From Podospora pseudocomata (Eukaryota > Ascomycota > Sordariomycetes > Sordariales > Podosporaceae), in contig NC_085889.1 in the NCBI RefSeq assembly GCF_035222375.1, forward strand, positions 2,232,001-2,296,000: a stretch of 64,000 bases of DNA, given 5' to 3'. Below, piece after piece: positions 11,166 to 22,938 of this stretch. Position 1 is the first letter of the stretch. The number at the start of each line of letters is the position of its first letter. The notes below the pieces were generated by a model. The model worked only from the letters and a program-made list of their open reading frames with translations, ran no database searches and was not told the DNA's origin. The position numbers and the translations under genes are program-made.

Positions 11166-13590
11166 TTACCCAACATACCCCCCTTGACCAGGGCCATACA
11201 ACCTCTGCCTCTTCTCCGGCCGATCATCCCCCGCACCTCCTCCCATCCCTCCCATCTCGGGCAGTCTCGTCACCGGCCCTGGCCCAGCCTGCATGTACCC
11301 CGCATACTGCTGCTGCTGCTGCTGTCCCGGGCCCGGCCCCCTCTGCGAACCCCCCGGGGTCAGCACCATCCCGCCCACCCCTTGCCCGCTCCCAACAGCG
11401 TTCATATACCCGCCTTGATCCAGCCGGGGGCTAGCATGCTGCTGCTGCTGTTGAACCTGCTGCATGGTCGTGCCGGGGGAGTGCCACGACGCGGTCGTCG
11501 AAGGAGACGGTATGGGCGTCTGCTCGTACTTGACCTGGACCTGGGCAGCCTGGTTGATGGCAGCTTGCATCGAGGCTGCCATGTTGGCGTTGGCGTAGCC
11601 GCCTGTCGGGGGGCCCGGGCCGCCGGCGGTTTGCTGCCCTCCTCCGCCGTTGCCAGCCGAGGTGGGGTCGTTAGGATCGTTGAGCACGCCGGCCGATTGG
11701 GGGTCTTTGAGCATGCGGGTGAGGTGCTTTTTGAGGATGCGGACCATGCCATCTCTTGTGAAGGGCTTGGCTAGGACGTCGTTCATTCCTGGTGGCAAAG
11801 ACATTAGGACCTGGGGTAAGTATATGTGGAAAAGAAGGCAACTTACCGAACTGGAAATAGGTCTGGATATCTTCTTGTCGAATGTTGGATGTCATGGCGA
11901 TGATGGGGATTTGCGGCGTCACCATCCGGATCATAGCCGTGGCGGAAACGCCGTCTAGGTTGGGCATGATGATGTCCATAAAGACGAGGTCGAAACGGTC
12001 AGCATCCGTGTTAATCTTTTCGACAGCCTCGAGACCGTCACGCTACAAGGCAAGAAAACACGTTAGCCACGTTTTCCGGGCATCGAATTCCCGGAGGCGG
12101 ACTTACAGCAGTCTCGACACTACAATCCATATTCGTCAGGAACTTGGACCCGATCCTTGCGCACGTCTTGTCGTCCTCTACCAACAAAATCTGCGGCTTC
12201 TTTCCTCTCCACAGTGAGCCGTTTTGCTCTTTGCCCGGTGGAGGTGAGATTTGCGATGGCGCCTCGGTCATCACATTAGGGTTACTGAGCGGTCGGCTGT
12301 ATGGGATATTGTGGATGTGGTCGGCGTGGAATGGATCGATACCCTGTGTTTGGCCCACAGGATACACAAGATGTCTTGGATCGCTGAAGGGATCGTGCAC
12401 AACGTTCATCGAGGTTTGGGGACCGGCGTGGGTGAACATGACGGAGGAACCTGCGCTCTCGGCCGGGGAGCCGTTTTGGTGGTAGGCCATGGACAACCTT
12501 TCGAGTTCGCGGTCGGCCTGAGAGTCGGGAGATACCCCGTTAAGGATCTCGCGCGCACGTCGCAGTTCCGGAGCTGGCTCATCGGTCCCGTCTGGCAACA
12601 GTCCCAAGGTTCCCTGGTGATAGTTGGTGCCGGAGTGGCTCGAGTGAGAAGACTGGGCTGAATGGCGGCTGTTGCGCCGTCTGTCCTCCATGTTGTTGAG
12701 GTGTGATATCAGCTCGTTGGACGCCTGGCTTTGGGCGCGGAGCATCTTTTGCAAACTCAGAACCTCGGCGACGAGCAGCCGGTTCGTGCGATCGAGTTCA
12801 AGGTACTGCTCTTGCAAGGTTTGTATCTGAACATTTGTGGCGTTCAGGGATTCGCTAAGGACCACGATCTGCTGCGATGCTGGGAACGCATCTTCTGTTG
12901 GAGGTGGTTTTCGGGGCGCCGGCGCTTTCCTCCGGATGTTGTCCAGTTGGTCTTTTCTGTCTGCCCGAAACTCGGGATGCTTGAATTCCCAGGCCTTTTT
13001 TCGAGAAGAAATTCATCGTCAGTCTATGCGCGCGCAAGGGGTAAGAAGGTAGAGACGGGAGAGAATGTCAACATACATCCCGGCCATATGGCGCCTCGCC
13101 ACTCTCTTCGTTGTGCCTAACTTTGTGGAAGTCGTACTTGTTTAGTTGGCGCACGAAACTCGCAAAGTTGCTGTGTTTGAAATGTTTGGGGAGGATTGTT
13201 TTCGTGAATTTCTCGTTCTGTTCATGCCGAATGTCAATGTCCATTTCTCGATCCAGCGCTGGAGATGACGCAGCATACCTCCAACACCACAAAACTGTCG
13301 CCTTCGGGACTCCATCGTACTACCGAGTTGTAAGAGGGATCCTCGAGCATTCTGCGACGTCATCGTAAGCTTTCGTCCTGGATCTCGGGTTTGAAGAGGT
13401 TCATTGGCTACATACTTGTAGAGTTTGCGCACCTGGAGGACGGAGAGCTATGTTAGCAACTGGTAAACCGGCTTGCGACAAAGGGAATAGGGCAGCTGGC
13501 TGCAGAAAGGAGCTCACTTACAAAGTCGCTGGAGTTATTCCCAGGCTGAGCGGCGGCGGGAGCGCCCGAGTCACTATCTGGTGGCGGCAT
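11166..13590 (-). CDS. SKN7: Stress-response transcription factor SKN7 (HSF-type DNA-binding domain plus response-regulator receiver)
   Basis: Seven exons: 13590-13522, 13432-13416, 13351-13279, 13217-13077, 12994-12107, 12042-11847, 11788-11166. The product is 668 aa. An HSF-type DNA-binding domain spans about 22-125 ([26 protein letters not shown]), followed by a coiled coil (about 144-195). The receiver domain (about 367-480) shows the acidic pair Asp374/Asp375, the phospho-acceptor Asp419 in MDIIMPN, Thr447 and Lys469 in AKPF. The C-terminus is Gln/Gly-rich with short poly-Gln runs. Family knowledge: it receives phosphate from the HPt protein of the two-component pathway and drives oxidative and osmotic stress genes in the nucleus (Prr1 in fission yeast, RRG-2 in Neurospora). 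All key receiver residues are intact. The DNA-binding domain is built from five exons, one only 17 nt long. Confidence 0.96.
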
Positions 13591-16500
13591 GATCGCGATG
13601 TAGGTAACAGCGTCCTTCCGAGATTTCGAGGATTGGGTAGGAGACGCGATTCCGTAGAGTGGTCTCGAACACACACACAGCTACAAACGCCTAACACACC
13701 ACACACACGCACACGCACACACACAGGCACCCACGATAACAACGGGGGGGTGTGGTGTGTGCTGCGATAAGGCCTGGAACCTTTAGGTATGTAGGTAGCT
13801 AGCAAGTAAGTTGGTAGCACCAGTATAAGGGAATAAAACACAGATGCCCACCCCCTATGCCAAAAGCAAAGGCCCAGCAAGCAAGCAATTGCGCAAAACT
13901 GGGAATAACGGATAAGGTTTCGGGGGTTGGATAAGGTAGGTAGAATAGATTGATCCAGATTCCAAGGGATCCAAAAAAGAGAGAGTTCGAGTGTCCAACC
14001 TCGCCCCGAAAAAGCACACACGCTCCCAAGTTCCAGTCTTTCTTCTTTCTCTCTCTCGGGCCTTCTCCACTGGGGGAACCTTGGTGCTGGGGAGGGGGGG
14101 AATCGTAAAAGGGCGAAATGCAGCGGTTTTCCCTGTTGTCCGGACCGGCGCCTTTCGTTTTTTTCTCTTTTGTTTCGTTCCCACTTTTCGTTCGCAGTCC
14201 TTTCGGTATCATAGGTTGGCCGGACGCGGTCGAGTCGGCGGGCCGTCCGTCTCCTCACGACGTAATGTTCTGATGGCTTGTCCAACTGCTTGGGCCGCTT
14301 GTTCCAGAAGGAGGAGTGGGGAGTATAAAGGCAACAACAAAAAAAGAGGGATCTCGCGCACTTTCCACCTCTCACGTCGTCGGTGTGTGCAGATGTACTC
14401 TGTAGAAATAAATAAATGTTGCTTTAACTAGGAGCCCCGACTGACAGTGGGAAAGACACCACAACTGCAGGGGGCGATTGCGGAGAAAGCGACAAGGAAA
14501 AAGGGTCTTGCGTAGCGTAGGCCTGATTGAGTGGGTTCGAAAACGGGGTAGCAAGGGGTTTTAACGGCGCTATGATTGGGGTTGGGAAATTTGGCGATTC
14601 TCAAAACATGGGAATTCTCCAAAATCTTTCGCTTTTCGCGGTGCCGGAGAGAGCCAAGAGACTGGCACCTCACCCTTTTACCGGCGGCGAGGGTGAAGGC
14701 CGAGGGGGGGGGAACAGAAGCAGATGTGACGGGGGTGTCAGGAGAGACGTCATTCAGTCACGCCCTCAGCTGCGACCCTCGAAAAGGAGATCCCCGAAAT
14801 GGATTCACTTGCTTGCGGTGAGATGCAAGATGTTCCCTCTCATCAACCGATGAAAGACCACGGCCGGTGGAATGCAGCAGCAGGGCGGGGCCGTGGTGTA
14901 GTGTAGGTGCAGGTCCAATATCGGGAGGATGGTGATGATCAGCGAAGCACCTGTAGCCCCAGGTGTGCATTCACCGCATTATCTTTCTCACCCAGTGCCC
15001 CCATTGTTGATATGTCGTTCAGACGAGTGCGATGCGGGGGGGCTTGTCGCTTTTAGGGACAGGCGTCGATCTCGTGCTGGTGGCGTTCCTTCTGCTTGTG
15101 AGACTGGGGTCTGACCCCTGGAGCATCATCACTGGGCGCCGCAGCCCAGCACCTGAGCAGCAAAAGTCGTCACGCCGTCACCAGTTTCCATTTTTGCAAC
15201 GCTGGAGGCACATTTCCTGGCTCACGAGAGCAAAGCGTCAACTGCCCAACTGCCACGCTGCACCGAGGGTCCTGAGCCCAAGGAACTACTGTGGTATATG
15301 CCTAAGCCCCCGATAGGACAATTAGACAAAACAAACTATCAAACTCGAATCACTCCACATGCTATTTTCCAGTGCAGTGGCAAGAGAATGCCAAAGCACA
15401 CTTTGACAGACGTCAAAGCTCTTCCATCAGACCATTGATGTTGGGTTATGCCGGAAGACCGAATCGATGCAAGATAGGTTAGTTCACATCGATATGCCAC
15501 CCCTTGAGCCTCAGAGCTCTCTGGAACCTCATTTATATCTCTCCAATTGCTTCATACCTAGGACTAATAGATATTGTGGTCTTTCAAGTTTTAAACACCA
15601 CCACACAGAGCCTCGTTTCAGCCTGAAGACAAGACCCCCTCGTGGAGTTCACACCTCGCTAACCACACTTCTCAACCAACTTTTTCAACTCTCTTTCCAA
15701 CAGTCAAAACTCTTACTGGCAACCCACCCCCAACCTCCGAGCTTCTCTCCCTTCAAACCCCCCATCTCCACCAACTTTGTCTTGTCCCAAGTTACTTGTG
15801 CCGATACCCGAGCTTCCAAGCCTTGGTAGAACGGACCTGCCATGGAAATAGGCGGCACCTGGACCCCAACTCGGGCAACGATCGACACCAGCACGTTGCG
15901 GTTCATGCCAGCACATGTTCCGCTGCTTTTTTTTTCCTTCGCTGTTTCTTTTCTTTGACGGTATGCTGTAAGGAATAATGTATACAAGGACACCTGGGGC
16001 TGTTATACTAGTGTACCACTCCCTCGGGCCGCCTGCCCGAAAAAGATTTTGATATTGGCTAGGAGGACCTAGCTGGAGACAAGAGTACACTATACTTCCA
16101 AACACGAGCTGCTAGCACTAACTCCCTGCCTATGGCAACCAGCTCGTCCTCAAATCTCCTGATCCCAAAGTCAGGCCATGGTACAGAATAAGGAACCGAG
16201 GAATGCGCACAGGTTATTTACAGCCCCGTTTCTTCATGACACATCCGTGCAGACCGGACTGTGTGAAAAAAGCTTGTTACTTGCAGCTGAGACATGTCTG
16301 TCGGAGACTATCCAGCGCAAAAAAAATCATCAGATGACATGACGACGTTTTACTTTTTCTCTCAACAACAACAGTAACAACAACAAAATGATTCATCTCA
16401 TTACTCCAACAGTAACAAACAGGACGTACAAGAGAAGAAAACAGAAAAGGGAAAGACAAAAACAAGGATCCTCCTATATCCTTATGCGGGTGTGCCTATA

Positions 16501-16791
16501 TGTATATACGTACAGCTTTTTGTGCCAAAGTTGTGTGTGGTGTTGAAAAAAGGTAAAAAGCGAATGTGTTTGTGTTTGTGTGTGAGAAAGCGATCCCCTA
16601 TCCTCAACCCCAGCTCACGAGCAACCCGACCCCCTTGACTCCATCCAAAAAGGGGGTATAATGTTCCCAACCATCCGATGTGCTTACATCCCATCGTCAT
16701 CACCACCCTCTTCCCCCCAACCCTTCCCCATACCCAATGCTCATTTTTCCTTCTTGGTATCCCCCATCTTGCGTTAACAACGGCAACGACG

Positions 16792-16849
<58 letters not shown>

Positions 16850-16952
16850 CGAAACACCCTCCTCAAGAAAACCAACAGCACCAACGAAGAGAAAACACTT
16901 TACCAAAAAAAAAAGAAGAAAAAAAAGAACAACGAGACATAACTCCCCTCAA
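13591..16952. other. Long intergenic region upstream of SKN7
   Basis: About 3.4 kb with no supported gene. It contains CA-rich simple sequence (about 13690-13732) near the SKN7 5' side, C/T-rich tracts, and at its right end the 3' flank of the membrane-protein gene with an AAC trinucleotide repeat. Open frames here are short and lack splice support or similarity. Confidence 0.5.
16792..16850. repeat. AAC trinucleotide microsatellite (GUU in the minus-strand transcript)
   Basis: About 59 bp of nearly perfect AAC/CAA repeat on the plus strand. It begins 103 nt beyond the stop codon of the minus-strand membrane-protein gene, so it probably lies in that gene's 3' untranslated region, read as GUU repeats. 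Likely polymorphic in length. Confidence 0.9.
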
Positions 16953-19166
16953 CTACATCGCCTTCCCAACACTCCTCCCACTCCCCCCAGTCCCCACCCT
17001 CCTAATCCCCTCCATCCCCCCCTCCTCCTCATCCCTCCATCCACCCGTCCCAGTAGTCGGACTTCCACCCCTAGCCACAACCGCCGGCCCAACATCCGGC
17101 CCGGGATCACTCCACCCCCCACCCTCCTCAAACCCCCCCAAACTACTCACCCCACTAGAGTACTTGCTCGAAAAGCTCTCCGCCCTCTGGCCCCTTTTCA
17201 CCACCACCGCTGACTGCGGCTTCCTAATAACCACACTCCCACTCACGCTCCCTGTCCCCACCGTCCCTGCCGTAGACGAAATGATGCTCGCCTTTTTCCC
17301 TTCAATCAGGATAGGAGGGGGTATATTCCCCATGCCGAGGAACTCTGGCCTTTCAAGGTCAAAGGGGTCAGAGCGGAATTTGTTGCGGCCCGGGATGGTG
17401 GTTGTTGTTACTGTGGTGGTGAAGGAGTCGCGGAGGCTGTCGCGGTAGAGGGTTGATTGTTGGCGGGGGGGACCGCCGGTGGTGGTAAAAGATTGGCCTC
17501 GGGAGCGGCGGATGTCGGATATGTAGGTTGTTGGTTTGTTTATGGCGTTGGCGTCGGAGAAGGGGTTCAACGGCGGGGGTTGGGCTGAGGAGCGGGGAGG
17601 GAGGGTGACGGCGTTGGCGTCGCTGAAGGGGTTGGTGTTGTTGTTGTTGTTGTGGTTGTTGTTGTTTTGGGAGGTGGAGGAAGAAAAGAGGTTGAGTCCG
17701 GAGAGGAAGTGATCTGTGCTAGAGGTGCTCCTCCGGTTGTTGCGCGACAGTGACCCGCGGCGGCGTTGGGCTTCGTGGTCGAGTTCGGATTCGTCCATTC
17801 CTAGCAGGGTCAGAAAGTCGGGTTGTTGTTGGTTTTGGCCGGGCAGGTTGTTGGCCATGGCGTTCTTCTCCGCGGTGGCGTTGTAGTTGCCCATCGCTGC
17901 TAGGTTGTCACTTGCCGGGTCTCGGTTCTTGAAGCCAATATCGAGTTTCATCCGGGAGAAGAAGTCGACGAATCGGTCTCCGGCTGATGCTTCACCTCCG
18001 CGGGTGTTGACTCCTGCTGAGCCGTTCCTGCTGTGGGCGATGTCGTTCGCGTCGATGAACTGTGACGTACCCCGGTCCAGGTTGACCGAGTGCGCGCTGC
18101 TGCCTCCTCCTGTCTTGTTTCTGACGTGGGCGCGGAACTTGTTGAAGTTGATCCCCAGGGCCGCCTTGACTTTCTCGCTCACTGGGGTTGGACCGATGCT
18201 CCCTCGCTGGATGATATAGGGGCCCCCTTTTTCGTTTCTGTCAAAGGAGGTCGCATCAAGCGGAGTCAGAAGAGTGCTCCGTCTTTTCCTGAGCATCCGA
18301 CGCCTCCACCACCAGAAGAAGAAGGCCAGTATGCTGAGGGCAACCACACCTCCGATGACACCTCCTGCCACGGCCAAGGTTGATTGCACTGCGTTGCTGT
18401 TGGAAGCTCCTGATGAACCTGCTGTCATGTCGGTATCGGGAAAGGCTCCACCACCAGCCGTGCCCTGAGGCGACACGCCCCCAATGGTGGGCGAGACCGG
18501 TGTTGCTGCTGGGCCCCCATCAGGAAAGACTCCCGGGGGAGGCGATAGAGAATCCGAACTGTCCGTCTCCGAAGACCCTGGCAGCGCATTGGTAGAAGAG
18601 GCTATTACTCTGTTATCAGTCTGACTGTTCCGCGTGGCAGACGGCTCAACCATGAACTGCTGAGACGGGGCAGGTTCTGCAATGACAGTGAAGGACTGGA
18701 GATTAGCGCCAGCATCAGGCTGGAGTACAATAGGCAGAGGAGACAACGACGATACCGGCGGCGGGAGGGCCACCGGCGGCGGAGAGATCTCGGCTGGTGC
18801 CTGTACCACTTGCACCGATTCTGGCGCTGGGCTGGGAGGTGTGATGATGGGTGAGTTGATGACAGCCGGGGGGGAGCTCGTCGTACTTGGAGCAACAATC
18901 TCTTGCTCTACTTCATTGCCATCGTTAGCAGCAGGATCTGCTCTGTTGTCTCCTGCCCCTACCACTACCACTGCTGTCGTCTCGGCTGGTGCTGGCTCGG
19001 GCGTCGGCGTCGGCTGGACCTCGATGATGGCTGGCGGCGGTGTCGTCTGGACGGGGGCTGGCGTGTTCACGTCGGGCGACGCAACTGCCACCTTGGGTAT
19101 TGCCGTACATCTCCTCCCCTCGATCGATGTGAAGAACGCTCCCGCTGGGAGGTTGTTTGATGCCAT
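16953..19166 (-). CDS. Single-pass membrane protein, Pro/Ser/Thr-rich ectodomain, function unknown
   Basis: A single exon of 737 codons plus stop. An in-frame TAG lies 18-20 nt before the ATG, which fixes the frame's upstream limit unless a 5' exon exists. Residues 1-260 are rich in Pro, Thr, Val and Ser, as in fungal surface ectodomains. A strong transmembrane helix spans about 263-287, followed by a Trp/Arg stop-transfer stretch (FFFWWWRRRMLRKRR). The cytoplasmic half (about 290-737) is long and disordered, with an Asn run (interrupted by one His) near 505-520 and many SR/RS and DPF-like patches. This layout resembles the SKG6/AXL2-type membrane anchors of fungi, but I see no named domain. 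No N-terminal signal peptide is evident, so it is either a signal-anchor protein or lacks an upstream exon. The role is unknown; a cell-surface sensor or polarity adaptor would fit the architecture only. Confidence 0.8.
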   Translation of the reverse strand: MASNNLPAGAFFTSIEGRRCTAIPKVAVASPDVNTPAPVQTTPPPAIIEVQPTPTPEPAPAETTAVVVVGAGDNRADPAANDGNEVEQEIVAPSTTSSPPAVINSPIITPPSPAPESVQVVQAPAEISPPPVALPPPVSSLSPLPIVLQPDAGANLQSFTVIAEPAPSQQFMVEPSATRNSQTDNRVIASSTNALPGSSETDSSDSLSPPPGVFPDGGPAATPVSPTIGGVSPQGTAGGGAFPDTDMTAGSSGASNSNAVQSTLAVAGGVIGGVVALSILAFFFWWWRRRMLRKRRSTLLTPLDATSFDRNEKGGPYIIQRGSIGPTPVSEKVKAALGINFNKFRAHVRNKTGGGSSAHSVNLDRGTSQFIDANDIAHSRNGSAGVNTRGGEASAGDRFVDFFSRMKLDIGFKNRDPASDNLAAMGNYNATAEKNAMANNLPGQNQQQPDFLTLLGMDESELDHEAQRRRGSLSRNNRRSTSSTDHFLSGLNLFSSSTSQNNNNHNNNNNTNPFSDANAVTLPPRSSAQPPPLNPFSDANAINKPTTYISDIRRSRGQSFTTTGGPPRQQSTLYRDSLRDSFTTTVTTTTIPGRNKFRSDPFDLERPEFLGMGNIPPPILIEGKKASIISSTAGTVGTGSVSGSVVIRKPQSAVVVKRGQRAESFSSKYSSGVSSLGGFEEGGGWSDPGPDVGPAVVARGGSPTTGTGGWRDEEEGGMEGIRRVGTGGSGRSVGKAM

Positions 19167-20634
19167 CTTGTTCTCTTTGTTTTTCTAAACCCCTACGCAC
19201 ACTCTCTCGAAATCCTGTTCGGTTCGGCGAGGCCAGTCGCTATCGAAGGAAAGGTCTAAAAATACAATCAAAAAAAGGGCGACTCAAAAGAAGCAAAGAT
19301 GCTTGGCCTCTAGGGCCTTCTAGGGCATTGCTAGAATCATAAGATGAGTATGAAAAGAAGAGAGAGAGAACGGGCAGGTATCTCCTGTCGAAGGAGATGG
19401 CAAACAAGCGACGGCCTGCGGCTAAAGTTGAACTCAACACAACACCCAGAAAGTGGTGATGCCGGGTGAATAGACGAGGAGACGGGGAGGGAGAGGATGA
19501 GATCTGGGGTTGGGGGTAGGGCACGGTGGTGAGAGAGGCACGACTGGCGCTCTCACGATGTGCCCCTCGCTCGACGGCAGCATGTCCCAAAGGGGACGGC
19601 TCTGACATTCAGCACGGGCAGCATGATGGTTGGCAGTGGTTTGATGGACGACAGTAGGGGTTCTGGGCGAGCTGCCATTGGCTGGACGAGGACAAGACGT
19701 CGGAGAGCACGCGCAGGGGATCACCCGTGAGGCTCTTGATCTGAGTGTGGTTCCAGAAACGTTGGAATGGTGCTGACCCCGGTCCTGTGACAGTCTTGAG
19801 GCATCTTCCCCGCTGCCCCTTTTTGCGGGGAACGGGCGCTTGTTCTGGGCAGTGGTGATGTTAGCCAGAGGCAGTCAAAGACGAGATGAACCATGGTGAA
19901 GATGAGTTTAAACTGTAGGAAGCGAGTGTCGACATAAATATTGTCAGAGATGTCGGTGCTGCTCACTCCAGAGGCCCAGCAAGTGAGAGTTGCTCCGTAC
20001 CTTAGCCAAATGTTCATCAGCCAGACTGAGGTTGGCATTGGAGAGGTACAGATGGTTGAGCATCTTTCTGAAACAGGGACCGTTCGGCAGGGGAAACGCC
20101 GGATCCGCTTCAGTGCACCACCACACCACCAGTTGACAAGCTCAAAATGCCCCAATTGGGTTTAGCTGTGGTCGTTGATGCGAACGCGATGGCGCGAGGT
20201 CCCGCGACAACGGGCACGTCCGACCGAACCCCCGGGAAGCGGAGCCCAAGCTTCGGACCCCACGCCGCCATCCCCGTTCAGGCCGGAGAGGAGATTGTAG
20301 AATGCGGTTGGGTGGTGCTTCCAGTCATCGCCTTACGTGGCAGTTTGAGACGAAGAACTTGAGATGAACCCAACTGAGGAAGACAACGAATACATGAATC
20401 CGCCCACCGCCGAACGAGACCCCGGATCGGATCACTTTGGCTGCGTGGACGCACGGTTCATTTCGGTCCGGCACGCTATCTCATGCAACGCCAACGAATG
20501 TCGACTCCCCCGCTTCCCGCCCCTCCGAAGGTGTATTCGTAGCTCTCCACCGCCGCCAGAACCACCGCTGCTTTTCCTCGAAGTAGAGGAGAGACTACGG
20601 AGTAATCAATTCTAATCGAGTTCGTGTGCTTCCA

Positions 20635-20672
<38 letters not shown>

Positions 20673-20799
20673 TTGTGTGTGAGCCCAGACCTGATCGGCG
20701 ATAACAGCTAAGGTCCCCTGTGCCTAGGCGTCTGTCGTTTCGATTCCTGATCAACCTCGCTTCCTTTCCCCGCAAAACAGCCTTACCTAAGTAATCAAA
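19167..20799. other. Divergent intergenic region with CA microsatellite
   Basis: This lies between the membrane-protein gene (-) and the unknown gene (+). It probably contains both promoters. I see no supported gene. A perfect CA repeat sits near the right end. Confidence 0.6.
20636..20670. repeat. CA dinucleotide microsatellite
   Basis: An uninterrupted CA run of about 35 bp, 130 bp upstream of the proposed start codon of the unknown plus-strand gene, so within its promoter or leader. Confidence 0.9.
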
Positions 20800-22938
20800 A
20801 TGTTTGGAAGTCTACATACCCTCAGTGAGTAATCATCGTTCGACTCATTTCCATACAGTCAGTCATCAGTCATCAGTCAAGTCAGTTCCCCTTGGCGTGA
20901 CACAAGAGAGACCGCTCCTTCCGTCCGTCGGAAGCACTGGCACTGGCACTGGCACTGGCTAGCTAGTTAGTACCTGACGGCGGCTGCCGTGTCCATGAGG
21001 CATGAGTTCAAACAGACCCAAACGGCGTCGGATGGCGTCGCGAAAAGAACCGTTGCCAGTTGTCTTTGCCTGCCCAGTTGCTAGCTTCCATCCGTCTCTT
21101 TAAGGTTTATGCGGCAGTTGACGTCCGCTGTGTGATCGTCATTGGGCCTTTTCTGATGAGATGGTTTAGTTCCTGCCGCGCCGGTATTGTCCAACATCAA
21201 GCCCGAGGACATTCCACCGCCTACACCTATCAACTTTCCCCAATGCTATCCCCAGGTCCAGAATGACGATCAGCAACAAACCGACTCGGCTCCTGAGGGC
21301 CGGGCCCGGAAGCCTGTTACGAAGTTGCTGCAGGGCATAGTGCGGCCAACTGACCTTTCCATATCGCACCTGGAAGCCTTGGGAGTGCACGTCATCCCGG
21401 ACTCGGCCCCCCAGGAGCTCGTCCCAGACCCATCCTTCATCCCGGACTTTGCTGTTTGGGATGCCCTCTCAGGTGAGGAGGCCCATCTGAAAAATGAATC
21501 TACCAGGAAACGTTTGAACAATGGCGCACTGTCCCCCGGCTGCCAGACTTACCTGGACCGGAAGCGTGAGCTGTCTATCGACAATGATGCCGCCTACCGG
21601 ACCGTCCGTAGGTTGCCCGCCCCCAAAGGTCAACCTCAAGCTCGGTTAGGAAATGCCTATGAGTTCTACCGTCACCTCGAGCTGTTCACACCCTACTGGG
21701 ATGACACTTCGAAACCAACACCGCCTGGGCCCAAGCCAGCAGAAACGACATCTTCAGAAACTGCCAGTGGCACAGAAAGTGACGCCAAAGAGAAGGAAGA
21801 CGATGCCAACACCCCCAAGGAAGCCCAATACTTGAGGACTTTTTCCGGTGACAAGATGCCCCCCGACTACCGCGGCGGCATGGTCACCGCCTTCCTCAAG
21901 CTCGTAGCCTACGACTTTGGCTGCAACGTCACCTCCCCCCGTGTCGAACCCCGTCTCCTCATCACCACCAACCAGTCTTCCCCCCGGTCTCGCAGTTCCT
22001 ACTTCACCTCCGGATGCACATTCCTCTTCCGCTCACCCACCACCCGTGAAGCCGCCCGCGCCGGTGTAGTCGAAGGCCCCCTCGCCGCCGTCTCAGCCCG
22101 GCACACCACCGCCTTCCCACCAACCCCCTCAACAGACAGGGAATCCATCCTCGACCTCTCCCGCGAGCTCATCGCAGCCCTCATCACAGCCCAGCACCGC
22201 GCCCGCGAAGGGAAAACAGAGAAACGCATCGGGGAAAACGCCTGGTGGGCCACCAAGCCCAGGTGGGGAGGCGGTCCAGGAGGTCCCATAGGAAGGGAAA
22301 TCGAAGCCCAATCCGCCAAGTCAACCAACGACGTCATCCTCGGCGACAAGGACGCCCCTCCTCCCCCTGTTGTCCCCCCTTCTCCTGCTATTCCCTCTTC
22401 GCCAGCACCCCCTCCTTCCTCGGCACCATCAATAACCAGCTCCCTCGCCCGCCGGCCTTATTCTTCGCTTTCCCCCTCCTCCTCAAGAAGTAGCTCCAGC
22501 TCTGGCTCAAGCTCGAAACGTCTCAAGACAAAGTCGGGCAAAGACGGAAAGCAAAACCCTATTTATGACGCGTACCGCCGTGTTCAACCTCCTAACTCGA
22601 CGTGGGACAAAAAGGCAAAGTATACTGCTATTGGAAGGGTCAAAGCAGCGGGGTATGATGATATTTTTGTCATTTCCGGGTTATTCCACCACATCAGCGT
22701 TGTCCGCGTCAGGGTGCCAAACAGGTTGTTGGAGGTGCTAGAGGGTGATTTGAACGAGATTGACAAGAGGGGGGGAAGGAGCTGGGGAAAGATTGAGGTG
22801 AGAAGGAGTCAGTGGTTTGACTTTTTCAAGGTGGAGGAGAGGATCGAGGCGGTGCAGCTGCTTTGGGGGCTTATGGCTTGGTTGATGAGGGAGGAGGAGA
22901 CGGGGCAGGGGGGAGGGGATGTAGTTATGAGTGGTTGA
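20800..22938 (+). CDS. Conserved-looking fungal protein of unknown function
   Basis: Exon 1 is 20800-20824 (MFGSLHTL plus one base) and exon 2 is 21170-22938. The 345-bp intron (GTGAGT...TTTAG) is unusually long for this genome but keeps frame. The product is 597 aa. Residues 10-330 look globular, with aromatic-rich blocks (FYRHLELFTPYWDD; KLVAYDFGCNV; NAWWATKPRWGGGPGG). A Pro/Ser-rich linker (about 405-455) follows, then a second globular block (STWDKKAKYTAIGRVKAAGYDDIFVISGLFHH is its core, residues shortened here to the YDDIFVISG motif). Database entries of this type are sometimes labelled geranylgeranyl pyrophosphate synthetase. I see no DDxxD prenyl-diphosphate motif, so I do not adopt that name. 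The first exon is weakly supported because it is only 8 codons long. Confidence 0.75.
20934..20957. repeat. Four tandem GCACTG hexamers inside the first intron
   Basis: Four exact GCACTG units in the 345-bp first intron of the unknown gene. A run of CAGTCAT-like units lies at about 20857-20884. They help explain the unusual intron length. Confidence 0.8.

Noticed and set aside
16680-17448. Plus-strand frames rich in Thr or Asn over the AAC repeat
   Set aside because: They are translations of the microsatellite and of the antisense strand of the membrane-protein gene.
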